Below, piece by piece: positions 33,696 to 42,446 of a stretch of 45,185 nucleotides of DNA. Below the pieces are notes generated by a model. That model was not told where the DNA came from. It worked only from the letters and a program-made list of their open reading frames with translations, and did no database searches. The DNA is from an uncultured Bacillaceae bacterium. Lineage in GTDB: Bacteria; Bacillota; Bacilli; Bacillales; Caldibacillaceae. How positions within the stretch are numbered: the first letter of the stretch is position 1; every line of letters starts with the position of its first letter. The position numbers and the translations under genes are program-made. Location of the stretch: positions 1 to 45,185 of the forward strand of contig CALGAD010000030.1 of the NCBI GenBank assembly GCA_937951955.1, written 5' to 3'.

Positions 33696-35219
33696 TTAAT
33701 TGCGGATTAAATAATCAAACGCGCCTAGTGCAGCAGTAGCACCGGATCCCATGGAGATAATGATTTGTTTATACGGGCTGTTCGTGCAGTCCCCGGCAGC
33801 AAATACACCCGGAATATTGGTTGCACCGCGCTCGTCAACTACAATTCCACCCCGTTCCATCTCGAGGGTGCCTTCTAACCAAGCTGTATTCGGTACAAGA
33901 CCGATTTGGACGAATACACCATCTAATGGTATATGATGTTCTTCATTTGTAGCACGGTCAACATATGTGAGACCATTTACTTTGTCGTCACCGGTAATTT
34001 CTTTCGTTGCGGCATTCGTGATAACCGTAACATTTGGTAAACTCTTGAGTCGATCTTGAAGTACAGAGTCTGCCTTTAGTTCCGGTAAAAATTCTAATAC
34101 TGTCACATGTTTGGCAATTCCCGCAAGATCGATGGCTGCTTCGATACCGGAATTTCCACCACCGATGACGGCCACATCTTTTCCTTCAAATAGTGGACCA
34201 TCACAGTGCGGGCAGTTGGTAACGCCTTTTCTTCGGAATTCTTCTTCGCCCGGGACACCGATTTTCCGCCAGCTAGCTCCCGTTGCGATAATAACGGTTT
34301 TTGCTCGCAAAATGCCGCCATTTTCTAACTCCACTTCAATGAGATCTTTCTTTTCCAGACGTTTGGCCCGCTGGGAGGTCATCACATCGATGTTATATTC
34401 ACGTACATGTTCTTCCATTCTCGCAGCAAGCTGCGGACCTTCCGTATGTTTGACACTAATAAAGTTTTCAATACCGGCAGTATCCATGATTTGACCGCCA
34501 AAACGTTCGGCAACTAAACCGGTGCGAATCCCTTTCCGGGCTGCGTAAATAGCTGCGCTCGCCCCTGCCGGTCCACCGCCGATAACGAGGACATCAAATG
34601 GTTCTTTTTCATTAAATACAGAGGCATCCTGGGTGCTTCCCATTTTTGCCAATATATCTTGAATGGTCATGCGACCACTTTCGAAAAATTCACCGTTTAA
34701 ATAAACTGTCGGAACCGCCATGATGTTTTTGCGTTCCACTTCTTCTTTATAAGCCTTACCTTCGATCATCGTATGGGTGATGCCGGGGTTGAGCAGGCTC
34801 ATGATATTTAAAGCCTGTACGACATCCGGACAGTTGTTACAGGTGAGGCTGACATACGTTTCGAAGTGGTATTCGCCTTCGATACTTTTAATTTGCTCAA
34901 CCACGTCTTCGTCCACTTTCGGCGGTCGACCACTTACTTGCAATAAGGCCAGAACGAGTGATGTGAATTCATGGCCTAAAGGGAGACCGGCAAAGACAAT
35001 ACCCGTATCTTCACCGGGACGGTTGACGCTAAAACTCGGTGTTCTTTCTAGCGTTGTTTTTTCATATTTTATTTTTGGGGACATGTTGGCAAGCTCTTCA
35101 ACGAGCTCCAACATGTCTTTAGAAACTTTATCATCGCCAACACTTACTTTGAGAAGAACTTCATTCTCCATAAGTTGTAAATATTGTTCCAGTTGTTTCT
35201 TTATATTAGCATCAAGCAT
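33696..35219 (-). CDS. ahpF: Alkyl hydroperoxide reductase subunit F
   Basis: A 507-residue flavoprotein that passes electrons from NADH to AhpC. Two N-terminal thioredoxin-like folds carry the disulfide Cys127-Cys130 (LTCNNC). A thioredoxin-reductase-like part follows with the FAD motif GGGPAGASAA (215-224), the redox pair Cys337/Cys340 (TNCPHCDGP), the NADH motif GGGNSGIEAA (354-363) and a closing FAGDCTNSP-type motif (VFAAGDCTNSPYKQI). The length is standard. It starts 14 nt after ahpC, and GGGAGCAGGA precedes ATG 35219, so the two form an operon. Confidence 0.96.
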   Translation of the reverse strand: MLDANIKKQLEQYLQLMENEVLLKVSVGDDKVSKDMLELVEELANMSPKIKYEKTTLERTPSFSVNRPGEDTGIVFAGLPLGHEFTSLVLALLQVSGRPPKVDEDVVEQIKSIEGEYHFETYVSLTCNNCPDVVQALNIMSLLNPGITHTMIEGKAYKEEVERKNIMAVPTVYLNGEFFESGRMTIQDILAKMGSTQDASVFNEKEPFDVLVIGGGPAGASAAIYAARKGIRTGLVAERFGGQIMDTAGIENFISVKHTEGPQLAARMEEHVREYNIDVMTSQRAKRLEKKDLIEVELENGGILRAKTVIIATGASWRKIGVPGEEEFRRKGVTNCPHCDGPLFEGKDVAVIGGGNSGIEAAIDLAGIAKHVTVLEFLPELKADSVLQDRLKSLPNVTVITNAATKEITGDDKVNGLTYVDRATNEEHHIPLDGVFVQIGLVPNTAWLEGTLEMERGGIVVDERGATNIPGVFAAGDCTNSPYKQIIISMGSGATAALGAFDYLIRN

Positions 35220-35233
35220 ATTATCCTGCTCCC

Positions 35234-35797
35234 TTAAATTTTACCTACTAAATCAAGACTTGGTGTTAATGTTTCTTCTCCTTCTTCCCATTTTGCCGGG
35301 CAAACTTCGCCAGGATGTTCACGTACATATTGAGCAGCTTTAATTTTAGGAATTAAAGTGCTGGCATCACGACCAATGCCATCTGCATTGATTTCTACGG
35401 CTTGTATAACACCGTCTGGATCGATAATGAAAGTACCGCGATCTGCCAGACCTTCATCTTCTCTTAACACATCGAACATGCGGCAAAGTTGTTGGGAAGG
35501 GTCACCAATCATTGTATATTCAATCTTGCCAATCGCTTCAGAAGTGTCATGCCATGCTTTATGGACGAAATGGGTATCTGTTGATACAGAGAATACTTCT
35601 ACGCCAAGTCCTTTTAATTCAGCATAATGCTCTTGTAAATCTTCGAGTTCGGTTGGACATACGAAAGAAAAGTCCGCTGGATAGAAGCAAACAACACTCC
35701 AGTGTCCTTTGAAATCTTCTTCAGTGACTTCGATAAATTCTCCATTTTTGTAAGCTTGTGCTACAAATGGTTCAACTTTTTTTCCAATTAAAGACAT
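35234..35797 (-). CDS. ahpC: Alkyl hydroperoxide reductase subunit C (peroxiredoxin)
   Basis: A 187-residue typical 2-Cys peroxiredoxin that reduces hydrogen peroxide and organic peroxides. The peroxidatic Cys47 sits in DFSFVCPTE and the resolving Cys166 in EVCPAKW. The GGLG-like and C-terminal YF motifs linked with overoxidation sensitivity are not seen, as expected for bacterial AhpC. CAGGAGGA precedes ATG 35797. It is the first gene of ahpC-ahpF. A PerR-like box overlaps its likely -10. Confidence 0.96.
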   Translation of the reverse strand: MSLIGKKVEPFVAQAYKNGEFIEVTEEDFKGHWSVVCFYPADFSFVCPTELEDLQEHYAELKGLGVEVFSVSTDTHFVHKAWHDTSEAIGKIEYTMIGDPSQQLCRMFDVLREDEGLADRGTFIIDPDGVIQAVEINADGIGRDASTLIPKIKAAQYVREHPGEVCPAKWEEGEETLTPSLDLVGKI

Positions 35798-36454
35798 GTT
35801 GTATTCCTCCTGTATGTAAATTTTAATTATTTTCTTTCAGTACGTGATAGTTTTTACAAATCGCTATCACTTTATATTTATTATAATCTTAAAATGGTTA
35901 CTTGAATCAATGGATAAATTGTGAACTTTTTATCATTATCCGAATAAAATTTTTGAGCAAACGATTACAAATGGCTATTTTGTTACTGAATTGTGTCAAA
36001 CGTGTGAACGGGCGGATGGTGGTTAAAGAAAACTGATAATTCTTGAATCGGCGCCTGAAATGAGAATGTTAAATCATTAATTGAAAATAGACAGCTGATT
36101 TTGCTCTCTTGAATTTCGAACGATCTTTAATATCCTTTCAAGTAAAACATTTTTTATTCATAAAATGCATGGAATCCGAAGAAAAATATCTGTCCATAAT
36201 CCAGGAAAAATATTCTTAACATGAAAAAGTTCTCCTGTTTATCCATGAGATTTTTTCGCTATTACGATATGAAACCATATGTATCGATAACTTCTTTAGA
36301 TCAGTAAAACGGATATGATTATTACTGAATCCATCGTGCTAGACATAAATAAACCCGAATGGCATTGATTGATTCTACCTGCCCTTATTTTTATATTAGG
36401 AGCTATTTCATTACAAATGTAAAAAAGAAAACAACCTGAAAAAGTCAGGTTGTT
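35798..36454. other. Long AT-rich gap upstream of ahpC
   Basis: 657 bases between ahpC and the phosphodiesterase gene. The ahpC promoter region with a PerR-like box (35872-35886) and a GTGATAG/CTATCAC inverted repeat (35844-35850 with 35864-35870) lies at its left end. The phosphodiesterase terminator lies at its right end. The middle, about 35920-36420, shows no gene, RNA or repeat that I can support. Confidence 0.4.
35872..35886. promoter_or_regulatory. PerR-like box at the ahpC promoter
   Basis: TTATATTTATTATAA matches the PerR/Fur-type 7-1-7 box TTATAAT-N-ATTATAA at 13 of 14 defined positions. The minus-strand TATAAT (35885-35880) lies within it, so a bound repressor would block the -10. 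PerR control of ahpCF is established in Bacillus. Confidence 0.7.
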
Positions 36455-36456
36455 TT
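36421..36456 (-). terminator. Terminator after the phosphodiesterase gene
   Basis: 12-bp arms AAAACAACCTGA (36428-36439) and its complement (36445-36456), followed by TTTTTT on the minus strand. The arm begins within the last codon. Confidence 0.9.
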
Positions 36457-37003
36457 ACGAATGAACAGTTAATACTTTCATTATTTCCTTTTTGTCAAGA
36501 TCCCAAAGTTCGATTGCACCGTTAGCGTATCGGGCAAAAGAACATGTACCATCTTTGGGAATTGTCGTGCTTCCTGGATTGAGCAGGATCACGCCATCTT
36601 TTTCTTCCAGTACTTTTACATGGGTATGGCCAGAGACAACAACACGGCAATCGAGCTCCTTCGCCCGTTCAATTCGTTCTTCTTCTGTTTCTTCATACCC
36701 ATGGACGAGGTAAAAACGTATATGATCACAAGTAACAACCCTAGATTTTTGAGACAAGTCTTTTTCGATAACCATCTCGTCCACATCAGCATCGCAATTA
36801 CCGCGCACATAAATAATGTCATTTCTAACTTTTAATAGATCAGCAAGGGCTTTCGGGTTATAAGTTTCCGGGATATCGTTGCGTGGACCGTGATAAAGGA
36901 CATCACCTATATGACAAATTTGCTCGCAACCTTCTAACAAATTCAAGGCCTGTACGGTGTTTTCATAACCACCATGGGTATCACTAATAAAACCTAGTTT
37001 CAT
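36455..37003 (-). CDS. YfcE-like metallophosphodiesterase
   Basis: A 182-residue MJ0936/YfcE family phosphoesterase. Metal motifs occur in order: GFISDTHGG, HIGDVLYHGPRN, VRGNCDADVD, VVSGHTHVK and LNPGSTT. Such enzymes hydrolyse phosphodiesters in vitro; the natural substrate is mostly unknown. The protein is full length and cytoplasmic. GGAGGG precedes ATG 37003. It stands alone between two oppositely controlled units on the same strand. Confidence 0.9.
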   Translation of the reverse strand: MKLGFISDTHGGYENTVQALNLLEGCEQICHIGDVLYHGPRNDIPETYNPKALADLLKVRNDIIYVRGNCDADVDEMVIEKDLSQKSRVVTCDHIRFYLVHGYEETEEERIERAKELDCRVVVSGHTHVKVLEEKDGVILLNPGSTTIPKDGTCSFARYANGAIELWDLDKKEIMKVLTVHS

Positions 37004-37115
37004 ATGAACCCTCCATCATCGAAAAATATTTTCCAGACTAATTATATCATTTTCTAAAACATACAAGGAATGGCCCGAACAATTGATTTATAACAAGCTG
37101 ATAAATTTTTTAAAA

Positions 37116-38879
37116 CTAGCGAGTCGCTGGTTGAATGTTAAACTGGTGTTTGACAAGTTTTTGATATAGAACATGGGATTTGATTAGTTCTTCATGCGTT
37201 CCTCGACCGGTTAATTCGCCCTTTTCAATGACGAAAATCTCATCTGCATCTACAACAGTGGATAAACGGTGGGCAATTATTAGTGTCGTTCTCCCTTTCA
37301 TTACATTTTTAATGGCTTCTTGTATAAGCAGTTCGGATTCACTGTCGAGATTGGAAGTCGCTTCATCTAACAACAAAACTTTCGGGTTTCTTAAAATCGC
37401 CCGCGCAATGGCAATCCGCTGACGTTGACCGCCGGAAAGTTTAATTCCCCTTTCCCCGACTTCTGTTTCAAACCCATCTGGTAATTTTTCAATAAATTCA
37501 AGGGCATTCGCCTGCCGGGCTGCTTCCCGAATCAATTCGTCATCGATTCGCTCCTTGAACCCATAACAAATATTTTCCTTAATTGTCCCCGAAATGATGG
37601 GCACTTCTTGTGAAACATATCCAAATTGGGCGCGCCAAATCGTTAAATCAAAATCTTGAATATCGCGATCGCCAAGGGTGATTTTACCTTCTTGTGGAAG
37701 ATAAAAACGCTCGATTAAGGAAAAAATCGTTGTCTTTCCCCCACCGCTCGGTCCGACAAGGGCATATGTTTTTCCCGGTTCAATCGTAAAAGAAACATTT
37801 TTCAATACCGGCGTCTTCCTATCGTAAGAGAAATAGACATTTTGAAATTGCAAAGGTTTCGATAAATCAATTGAAGTTAATGTACCTGATCGTTCCTTTT
37901 GATGGTTGAGAATTTGATTAATTCGTTCCGTTGCGCCTAACGCTTTTTGTAAAGTTGTAAAAAAAGATGCTAGTTGGCTGAAGGGTAAAACAATATTGAA
38001 CATGTAAATAATCATGGCAACAAGTGATCCTGGAGTAAGATCGCCTGCGGCAACTCGAGCTCCACCATAGCCAATGATAATCACTAATATAGACATCATG
38101 ATCGTTGTCATGATTGGTGATATGATCGCATTGACTTTAGCTTCTTTTAATCCAAAACTTTTTAAACGGACGATTTCACTATTCCCTGTTACCTTTTCCA
38201 AATTTTGAGCATTATGTGATTTCACCAGGCGAATATCATTTAACACCCTACCTAAATGACCGGAGAATTTGGCCAGTTCATCCTGTGTGCGTAATGATAT
38301 TCTGTACATGACTTTTCCCAGGGGCATAATGATTGCCATCGCAATGGGAATTGATAAAAAGATAAATAATGTGATTTTCCAGTCGATAATGATTAAGAGA
38401 ATCACAGAACCAGCAATCGCTACAAGTCCTGAAATAAACGTAACGAGGTGATTGGTTACGAGCATTTTTACAATATTCGTATCTTGGGTAATTCGACTCA
38501 TTATTGCACCGGTTTCATGCTGATCAAAATACGGAATTGGAATTTCCAGGATATGGTCCCATAAATTTTTCCGAATATTAGCCACAACCGATTCGCCGAC
38601 ATACGTCATTAAATAATAAGCAAAGCCTCCAGCAACCGTTTGAATAATAAAAGCTCCGGCGAGAAAAAGAATATAGTTCCAGACGATTCCGCCCTCTGCC
38701 AAAAGATCAATTAAATCGCGGGTAAATAACGGCACGATTAAACTGGCCACGGTCTCCGCTAAAGCAAAGATGAAAGCGATAAAAATGAGTGACTTTTTGA
38801 TTTTACCCAAATTGAGCAGTTGAAGAAAATCTTTCACATTAAATGATGGTTTTTGCTGTTCGAATGTTTTTTTAAACAA
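37116..38879 (-). CDS. ABC exporter half-transporter (BmrA/MsbA type)
   Basis: A 587-residue fused permease and ATPase. Six helices lie in about 30-310. The nucleotide-binding domain has Walker A GPSGGGKTT (from 376), Q-loop YVSQE, signature LSGGQRQRIAIARA (from 481), Walker B VLLLDEAT and the switch His537 (IIAHRLS). A homodimer is likely, as there is no partner gene. Relatives expel drugs, lipids or peptides, and BmrA is the closest functional model. The start is TTG 38879 with GAAGGGAAG upstream; no ATG fits. No terminator was found. Confidence 0.9.
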   Translation of the reverse strand: MFKKTFEQQKPSFNVKDFLQLLNLGKIKKSLIFIAFIFALAETVASLIVPLFTRDLIDLLAEGGIVWNYILFLAGAFIIQTVAGGFAYYLMTYVGESVVANIRKNLWDHILEIPIPYFDQHETGAIMSRITQDTNIVKMLVTNHLVTFISGLVAIAGSVILLIIIDWKITLFIFLSIPIAMAIIMPLGKVMYRISLRTQDELAKFSGHLGRVLNDIRLVKSHNAQNLEKVTGNSEIVRLKSFGLKEAKVNAIISPIMTTIMMSILVIIIGYGGARVAAGDLTPGSLVAMIIYMFNIVLPFSQLASFFTTLQKALGATERINQILNHQKERSGTLTSIDLSKPLQFQNVYFSYDRKTPVLKNVSFTIEPGKTYALVGPSGGGKTTIFSLIERFYLPQEGKITLGDRDIQDFDLTIWRAQFGYVSQEVPIISGTIKENICYGFKERIDDELIREAARQANALEFIEKLPDGFETEVGERGIKLSGGQRQRIAIARAILRNPKVLLLDEATSNLDSESELLIQEAIKNVMKGRTTLIIAHRLSTVVDADEIFVIEKGELTGRGTHEELIKSHVLYQKLVKHQFNIQPATR

Positions 38880-39240
38880 TTCGCCAACTTCCCTTCTTCA
38901 CGTTACATTGTTTCAACAAAGCCCTTTTTAAAAAATGGTTAATCGAAAACACGTGCTTTTCGGCTAAAAAATCAATTTTTTATAATAATGGTGCGTGCAT
39001 TTGGATCCTTGTCGTTTTTCTAAACAACAGCACACTTCCTATTTCACCAATCTTTCTCTACTTTCAATCATACTACTGAATGTAGCACCTGGATACAAAA
39101 ATTGAATAGAAATTTATACAAAGCAGATAATATAAAAAATAAAAAGCTGTCTTCTTTGACAGCCTTAATAATGTAAATAAAATAAATAAATTTTTATCTT
39201 AATTGAATATTAGTTTTTAAGCAAGTAAACTTGATCAAGT
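38880..39240. other. Gap between the ABC exporter and deacetylase genes
   Basis: 361 bases with the deacetylase terminator (39135-39163) at the right end and the ABC exporter promoter region at the left. No gene or clear operator was seen. Confidence 0.4.
39130..39163 (-). terminator. Terminator after the deacetylase gene
   Basis: Stem GCTGTC (39146-39151) with GACAGC (39158-39163), then TTTTTATTTTTTA on the minus strand. Confidence 0.87.
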
Positions 39241-40206
39241 TTAAAACTGTACTGGGACCATATCTTCCTGTAAAATATCCATCTCGAAACCATTTTCTAT
39301 AAAATAAAGTAATAAGTCCTCTAGATGGTAGTAAGTAGTCGGGCGGTCATGTAGCAGGACAATGATCGGTTCATCTTTCGTGAAAGTTTCAATTTGTTGA
39401 ATCGTATAGTTAACAAAGCTACCATTCGGATATTTCCAATCTTTACTGTCGACATTCCAGTCCCAAATTTTCATGCCCGCTTCTTCCATCTTTCGGGCGG
39501 CTTCTGGTTTTAATAATGGATGAGAGCCATAGGGGACCCGTACTAAATTGGATTGGATTCCAGTAATCTCTTTTAAAGTTTCTTGCGCTTTGAGCATTTC
39601 ATTTAATGAGGATGTGGATGACCGATAAAATTTATTTTTGTCGTGAGTGACACTGTGCAGGCCGACTTGATGTCCCCTGGCAACGATTTCCTTTGTTGCA
39701 TAAGGGAAGGCTCGCATTTGCGGCTCCAGCATAAAGAAAGTGGCTTTTATGTTATATGTATCTAGCAAATCGAGAATGGCCATTGTCACTTCGCTGGGAC
39801 CATCATCAAAAGTAATGTATACCTTTTTATCCTGCACGTTACTCATTTTATCTGTATCTTCCTTATCTACAACCGTGTCATCCTCCTGGTCTTGAGTTTC
39901 TTCTTGTGATGATTCTATCTGATCTTCCGCTTCCGGGGAAGTCGATTCATCTTTTTCGATTTGGCTAACATCCGTTGTAATTTCTTTGATCTCTTCAGGC
40001 TCTTGACTTGTATTCGTCACGGGTTTCTCTTGTTCCGCTTCTTTTTCAAGAACCTCGTCATCCCCCAAAGCTGAAGCTACATTCTTATCAGATTGATAAT
40101 CTATGAATAGTAATAATGCGAGAACGAAAATTAATAATGATAAAATCGTCCCTTGAATGACGCTTGTTTTTTTTCTCTTTTTTCTTCTTGATAATCTGGA
40201 TTCCAT
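39241..40206 (-). CDS. Membrane-anchored polysaccharide deacetylase
   Basis: About 321 residues. A basic N-terminus (SRRKKRKK) and one membrane helix (about 16-38) are followed by an acidic linker (about 45-125, rich in Glu, Asp and Ser) and a NodB-type deacetylase domain. Motif 1 is YITFDDGPS (Asp134, Asp135), motif 2 is HSVTHDKN (His184, His188), motif 3 is RVPYGSHP, motif 4 is DWNVDSKDW and motif 5 is VLLHD. It should remove N-acetyl groups from peptidoglycan or another wall glycan outside the cell. ATG 40206 is preferred over GTG 40215, which touches the ribosome site AGAAGA. Confidence 0.9.
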   Translation of the reverse strand: MESRLSRRKKRKKTSVIQGTILSLLIFVLALLLFIDYQSDKNVASALGDDEVLEKEAEQEKPVTNTSQEPEEIKEITTDVSQIEKDESTSPEAEDQIESSQEETQDQEDDTVVDKEDTDKMSNVQDKKVYITFDDGPSEVTMAILDLLDTYNIKATFFMLEPQMRAFPYATKEIVARGHQVGLHSVTHDKNKFYRSSTSSLNEMLKAQETLKEITGIQSNLVRVPYGSHPLLKPEAARKMEEAGMKIWDWNVDSKDWKYPNGSFVNYTIQQIETFTKDEPIIVLLHDRPTTYYHLEDLLLYFIENGFEMDILQEDMVPVQF

Positions 40207-40613
40207 TCCAATCACTCTTCTTTCTCTTTAAATCATACATTAAATATAACGTATTTTTAGACAAAAAGTTACATATATTTTAAGATTTCTTCAGAAGTCG
40301 ACTTTTTTAGTATTTTTTTACCAAAACTTATTAATTTTATTGATCAATTAGGAAACTAGCCTAATAAGAAAATAGAAAAACCACCAGAAAATGGTGGTTT
40401 ATATAAAAGGGTTCATTAATTTTTAGATTTCATAAAGATAAGTCTTGTTTAAAGGGCATGAAATGTGCTCGACACATATTTGACAAAAAATCGAATTTGT
40501 TCCATAGGACTGTTTATTGGCAAAAGACTGACATATCATGTTACTATAAAAACAAATAACTCATTTCACGCATGGAAATGTTTGCAAATTCACATTGGTT
40601 AGGAGGGCAATTG
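40207..40613. other. Divergent gap with an orphan hairpin
   Basis: 407 bases between the deacetylase and heme O synthase genes. It contains a terminator-like hairpin (40370-40400) and a neighbouring one (ATTAGG/CCTAAT near 40347-40364). For the plus-strand gene, TTGGCA near 40518 and TACTAT near 40543 could be promoter elements at poor (19 bp) spacing. No gene was found. Confidence 0.4.
40370..40400 (-). terminator. Orphan terminator upstream of the deacetylase gene
   Basis: 9-bp arms AAACCACCA (40378-40386) and TGGTGGTTT (40392-40400), with TTTTTCTATTTT following on the minus strand. No minus-strand gene lies upstream of it for 2 kb, so it may belong to a small RNA or act as a leader attenuator of the deacetylase gene. 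Confidence 0.65.
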
Positions 40614-41537
40614 GTGAATCATCATCCATCTCTTACAAAGACGAAGGCTGTTGAAACCCGTACGGTTAAAGGTTTTCTTATAGATTTAAAATATTTAGTC
40701 AAAGGGAAAGTTTTATTTGCCAATGTATTGCCAGTCTTTGTCGGGTTTTGGCTTGCCCTTCGCTACAATGGTTTATCTTTCGTCAATTACTGGCTTTCCT
40801 TCATAACTGTATTAATTGGCAGTACTTTCGTTATCGCTGGCGCATTAATGTTAAATAATTGGTATGAAGCAGATATCGATAAAAAAATGGAACGCACCCA
40901 AAAGCGACCAACCGTTAACGGTCATTTCAGCCTGGATTTTGTCCTGCGGCTCGGTTTGATAACGACCATCATCGGATTTCTAATTGTAAGTTTCACGACA
41001 TGGGACGCAGTATTCTATTCCTTTTTAGGTTGGTTTTTATACGTCGTTCCCTATACGTTCTGGACAAAACGGAGATATGCCTGGAATACATTGATCGGTG
41101 CAGCATCTGGTGCGGTCACTCCATTAATTGGCTGGGCAGTCATCAGCACGGTCCTTGATGTCGTTCCGATTACCCTGGCGATCATCTTATTTATCTGGCA
41201 AATCCCCCACACTTTATCGATTACAATCCGGCGTTACGATGATTATAAGCGGGCTGGCGTACCGATGCTTCCGGTCGTAAAAGGATTCCAAGTAACGAAA
41301 CGGCATTTTCTTTTTTACGTTCTCGCTTTATTACCGTGGCCCTTTGTCCTCTATTCAACGTTTGGCCCTGTTTTTACGGGAATCATGACGTTCATTAATC
41401 TATATTATGCATATTTAGCGATCAAAGGATTTTCAATCTCCGATCACAAAAAATGGGCTGATCAAACTTATTTCTTTTCCGTGAGATATTTAATTTCCTT
41501 TTCGTGTCTTTTAATTGTTGTAGGATTTTTCTTATAA
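40614..41537 (+). CDS. ctaB: Protoheme IX farnesyltransferase (heme O synthase)
   Basis: A 307-residue UbiA-superfamily membrane prenyltransferase with about eight to nine helices. It attaches farnesyl to heme B to make heme O for terminal oxidases. The first acidic motif is NNWYEADIDKKMERTQKRP, and the second part has WQIPHTLSITIRRYDDYKRA, both characteristic of CtaB/CyoE. GTG 40614 follows AGGAGG; the ATG at 40572 lies upstream of this site. In Bacillus, ctaB often sits beside the cta oxidase genes; here it stands alone, so it may be a second copy. It has its own terminator. Confidence 0.9.
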   Translation: MNHHPSLTKTKAVETRTVKGFLIDLKYLVKGKVLFANVLPVFVGFWLALRYNGLSFVNYWLSFITVLIGSTFVIAGALMLNNWYEADIDKKMERTQKRPTVNGHFSLDFVLRLGLITTIIGFLIVSFTTWDAVFYSFLGWFLYVVPYTFWTKRRYAWNTLIGAASGAVTPLIGWAVISTVLDVVPITLAIILFIWQIPHTLSITIRRYDDYKRAGVPMLPVVKGFQVTKRHFLFYVLALLPWPFVLYSTFGPVFTGIMTFINLYYAYLAIKGFSISDHKKWADQTYFFSVRYLISFSCLLIVVGFFL

Positions 41538-41566
41538 ATACTTCATATCTGTGTAACCTTTTTTTG

Positions 41567-41598
41567 AATTCCCATACAATTCGTATGGGAATTTTTTT
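41567..41598 (+). terminator. Terminator after ctaB
   Basis: 11-bp arms AATTCCCATAC (41567-41577) and its complement (41583-41593), ending in a run of seven T. Confidence 0.93.
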
Positions 41599-41669
41599 AT
41601 GTCGCTTAATTCTGAATGATCGCAAATAAAAATAAAATTATCAGAGAATATATTTGTTCGATACTAGTT

Positions 41670-41689
41670 AACATAACAAATGTTATGTT
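41670..41689. promoter_or_regulatory. Inverted repeat upstream of the phosphatidyltransferase gene
   Basis: AACATAAC-AAAT-GTTATGTT is a perfect 8-bp inverted repeat about 125 bp before the GTG start. Its short symmetric form suggests a dimeric repressor site, perhaps TetR-type. The regulator is unknown. Confidence 0.45.
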
Positions 41690-41812
41690 GAGTTTGTTCG
41701 TATATTTCGATTGTTCCTTGCAATTTATGAAAAACATCCGTGTTCATACTAGAACTTTTCCAGTCTTTTGATTAAAATGTTCTTATGGATGCCAAAATTA
41801 GGAGGATTTATT

Positions 41813-42367
41813 GTGCGCTTTCATTATAAAGACATCATTACGATACCGAATCTTCTTTCCATGTTTCGTATTATTTTAATTCCTTTTTTTGTGACGATCT
41901 ATTTATTGGCAAATGTGCCGAAAGATTATTATATTGCAACATTCATTATCTTGTTGTCCAGTCTGTCTGATTTTTTTGACGGCCTCATTGCAAGGCGATT
42001 TAATCAAATATCCGAATTTGGTAAAGCCCTCGATCCAATAGCGGATAAACTAACACAAATTGCTATTGCTGCCTGTTTATTATTCCGTTTTAAATATATG
42101 TGGTTGCTTTTCGGTCTGTTAATTATTAAAGAATTGTTTATGGCTATCAATGGCTTAATTCTATTAAAACGGGGTCGGAAATTGGACGGTGCGATGTGGT
42201 TCGGTAAAGTATCAACAGCTGTCTTTTACGTTACGACTTTAGTTTTAATTGCCTTTCCGACGATCGATTCACATATTGCCAATCTATTAATCCTCGTTGC
42301 CGGTTTCTTTTTACTGCTTTCCTTTATTCTTTACATACCTGAATACATAAAACTTTACCGTAATTAA
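41813..42367 (+). CDS. CDP-alcohol phosphatidyltransferase (PgsA-like)
   Basis: A 184-residue membrane enzyme with about five to six helices. The CDP-alcohol motif is complete: Asp53, Asp56-Gly57, Ala60-Arg61, Gly70, Asp74 and Asp78 (DFFDGLIARRFNQISEFG, then KALDPIADK). The N-terminal IPNLLSMFRIILIP is typical of phosphatidylglycerophosphate synthases. It would make phosphatidylglycerol-phosphate from CDP-diacylglycerol and glycerol-3-phosphate; a cardiolipin-type variant is possible. The main pgsA of Bacillus lies near recA, so this may be a paralogue. GTG 41813 follows AGGAGGA, and the ATGs upstream of it are rejected for that reason. Confidence 0.87.
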   Translation: MRFHYKDIITIPNLLSMFRIILIPFFVTIYLLANVPKDYYIATFIILLSSLSDFFDGLIARRFNQISEFGKALDPIADKLTQIAIAACLLFRFKYMWLLFGLLIIKELFMAINGLILLKRGRKLDGAMWFGKVSTAVFYVTTLVLIAFPTIDSHIANLLILVAGFFLLLSFILYIPEYIKLYRN

Positions 42368-42411
42368 ATACCCATAATTATATTATTGTACCATCATTGA
42401 ATTTTATAGAT

Positions 42412-42442
42412 TAAAAAATCCCCGGTATCGTCCGGGGACTTT
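42412..42442. terminator. Bidirectional terminator
   Basis: Stem TCCCCGG (42419-42425) with CCGGGGA (42432-42438), T run on the minus strand (TTTTTT) and a shorter one on the plus strand. Confidence 0.9.
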
Positions 42443-42446
42443 TCAT

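Noticed and set aside
34777..35343. 188-codon plus-strand open frame opposite ahpF and ahpC
   Set aside because: It is the antisense shadow of two well-supported genes, with low-complexity Ser-rich content and no ribosome site.
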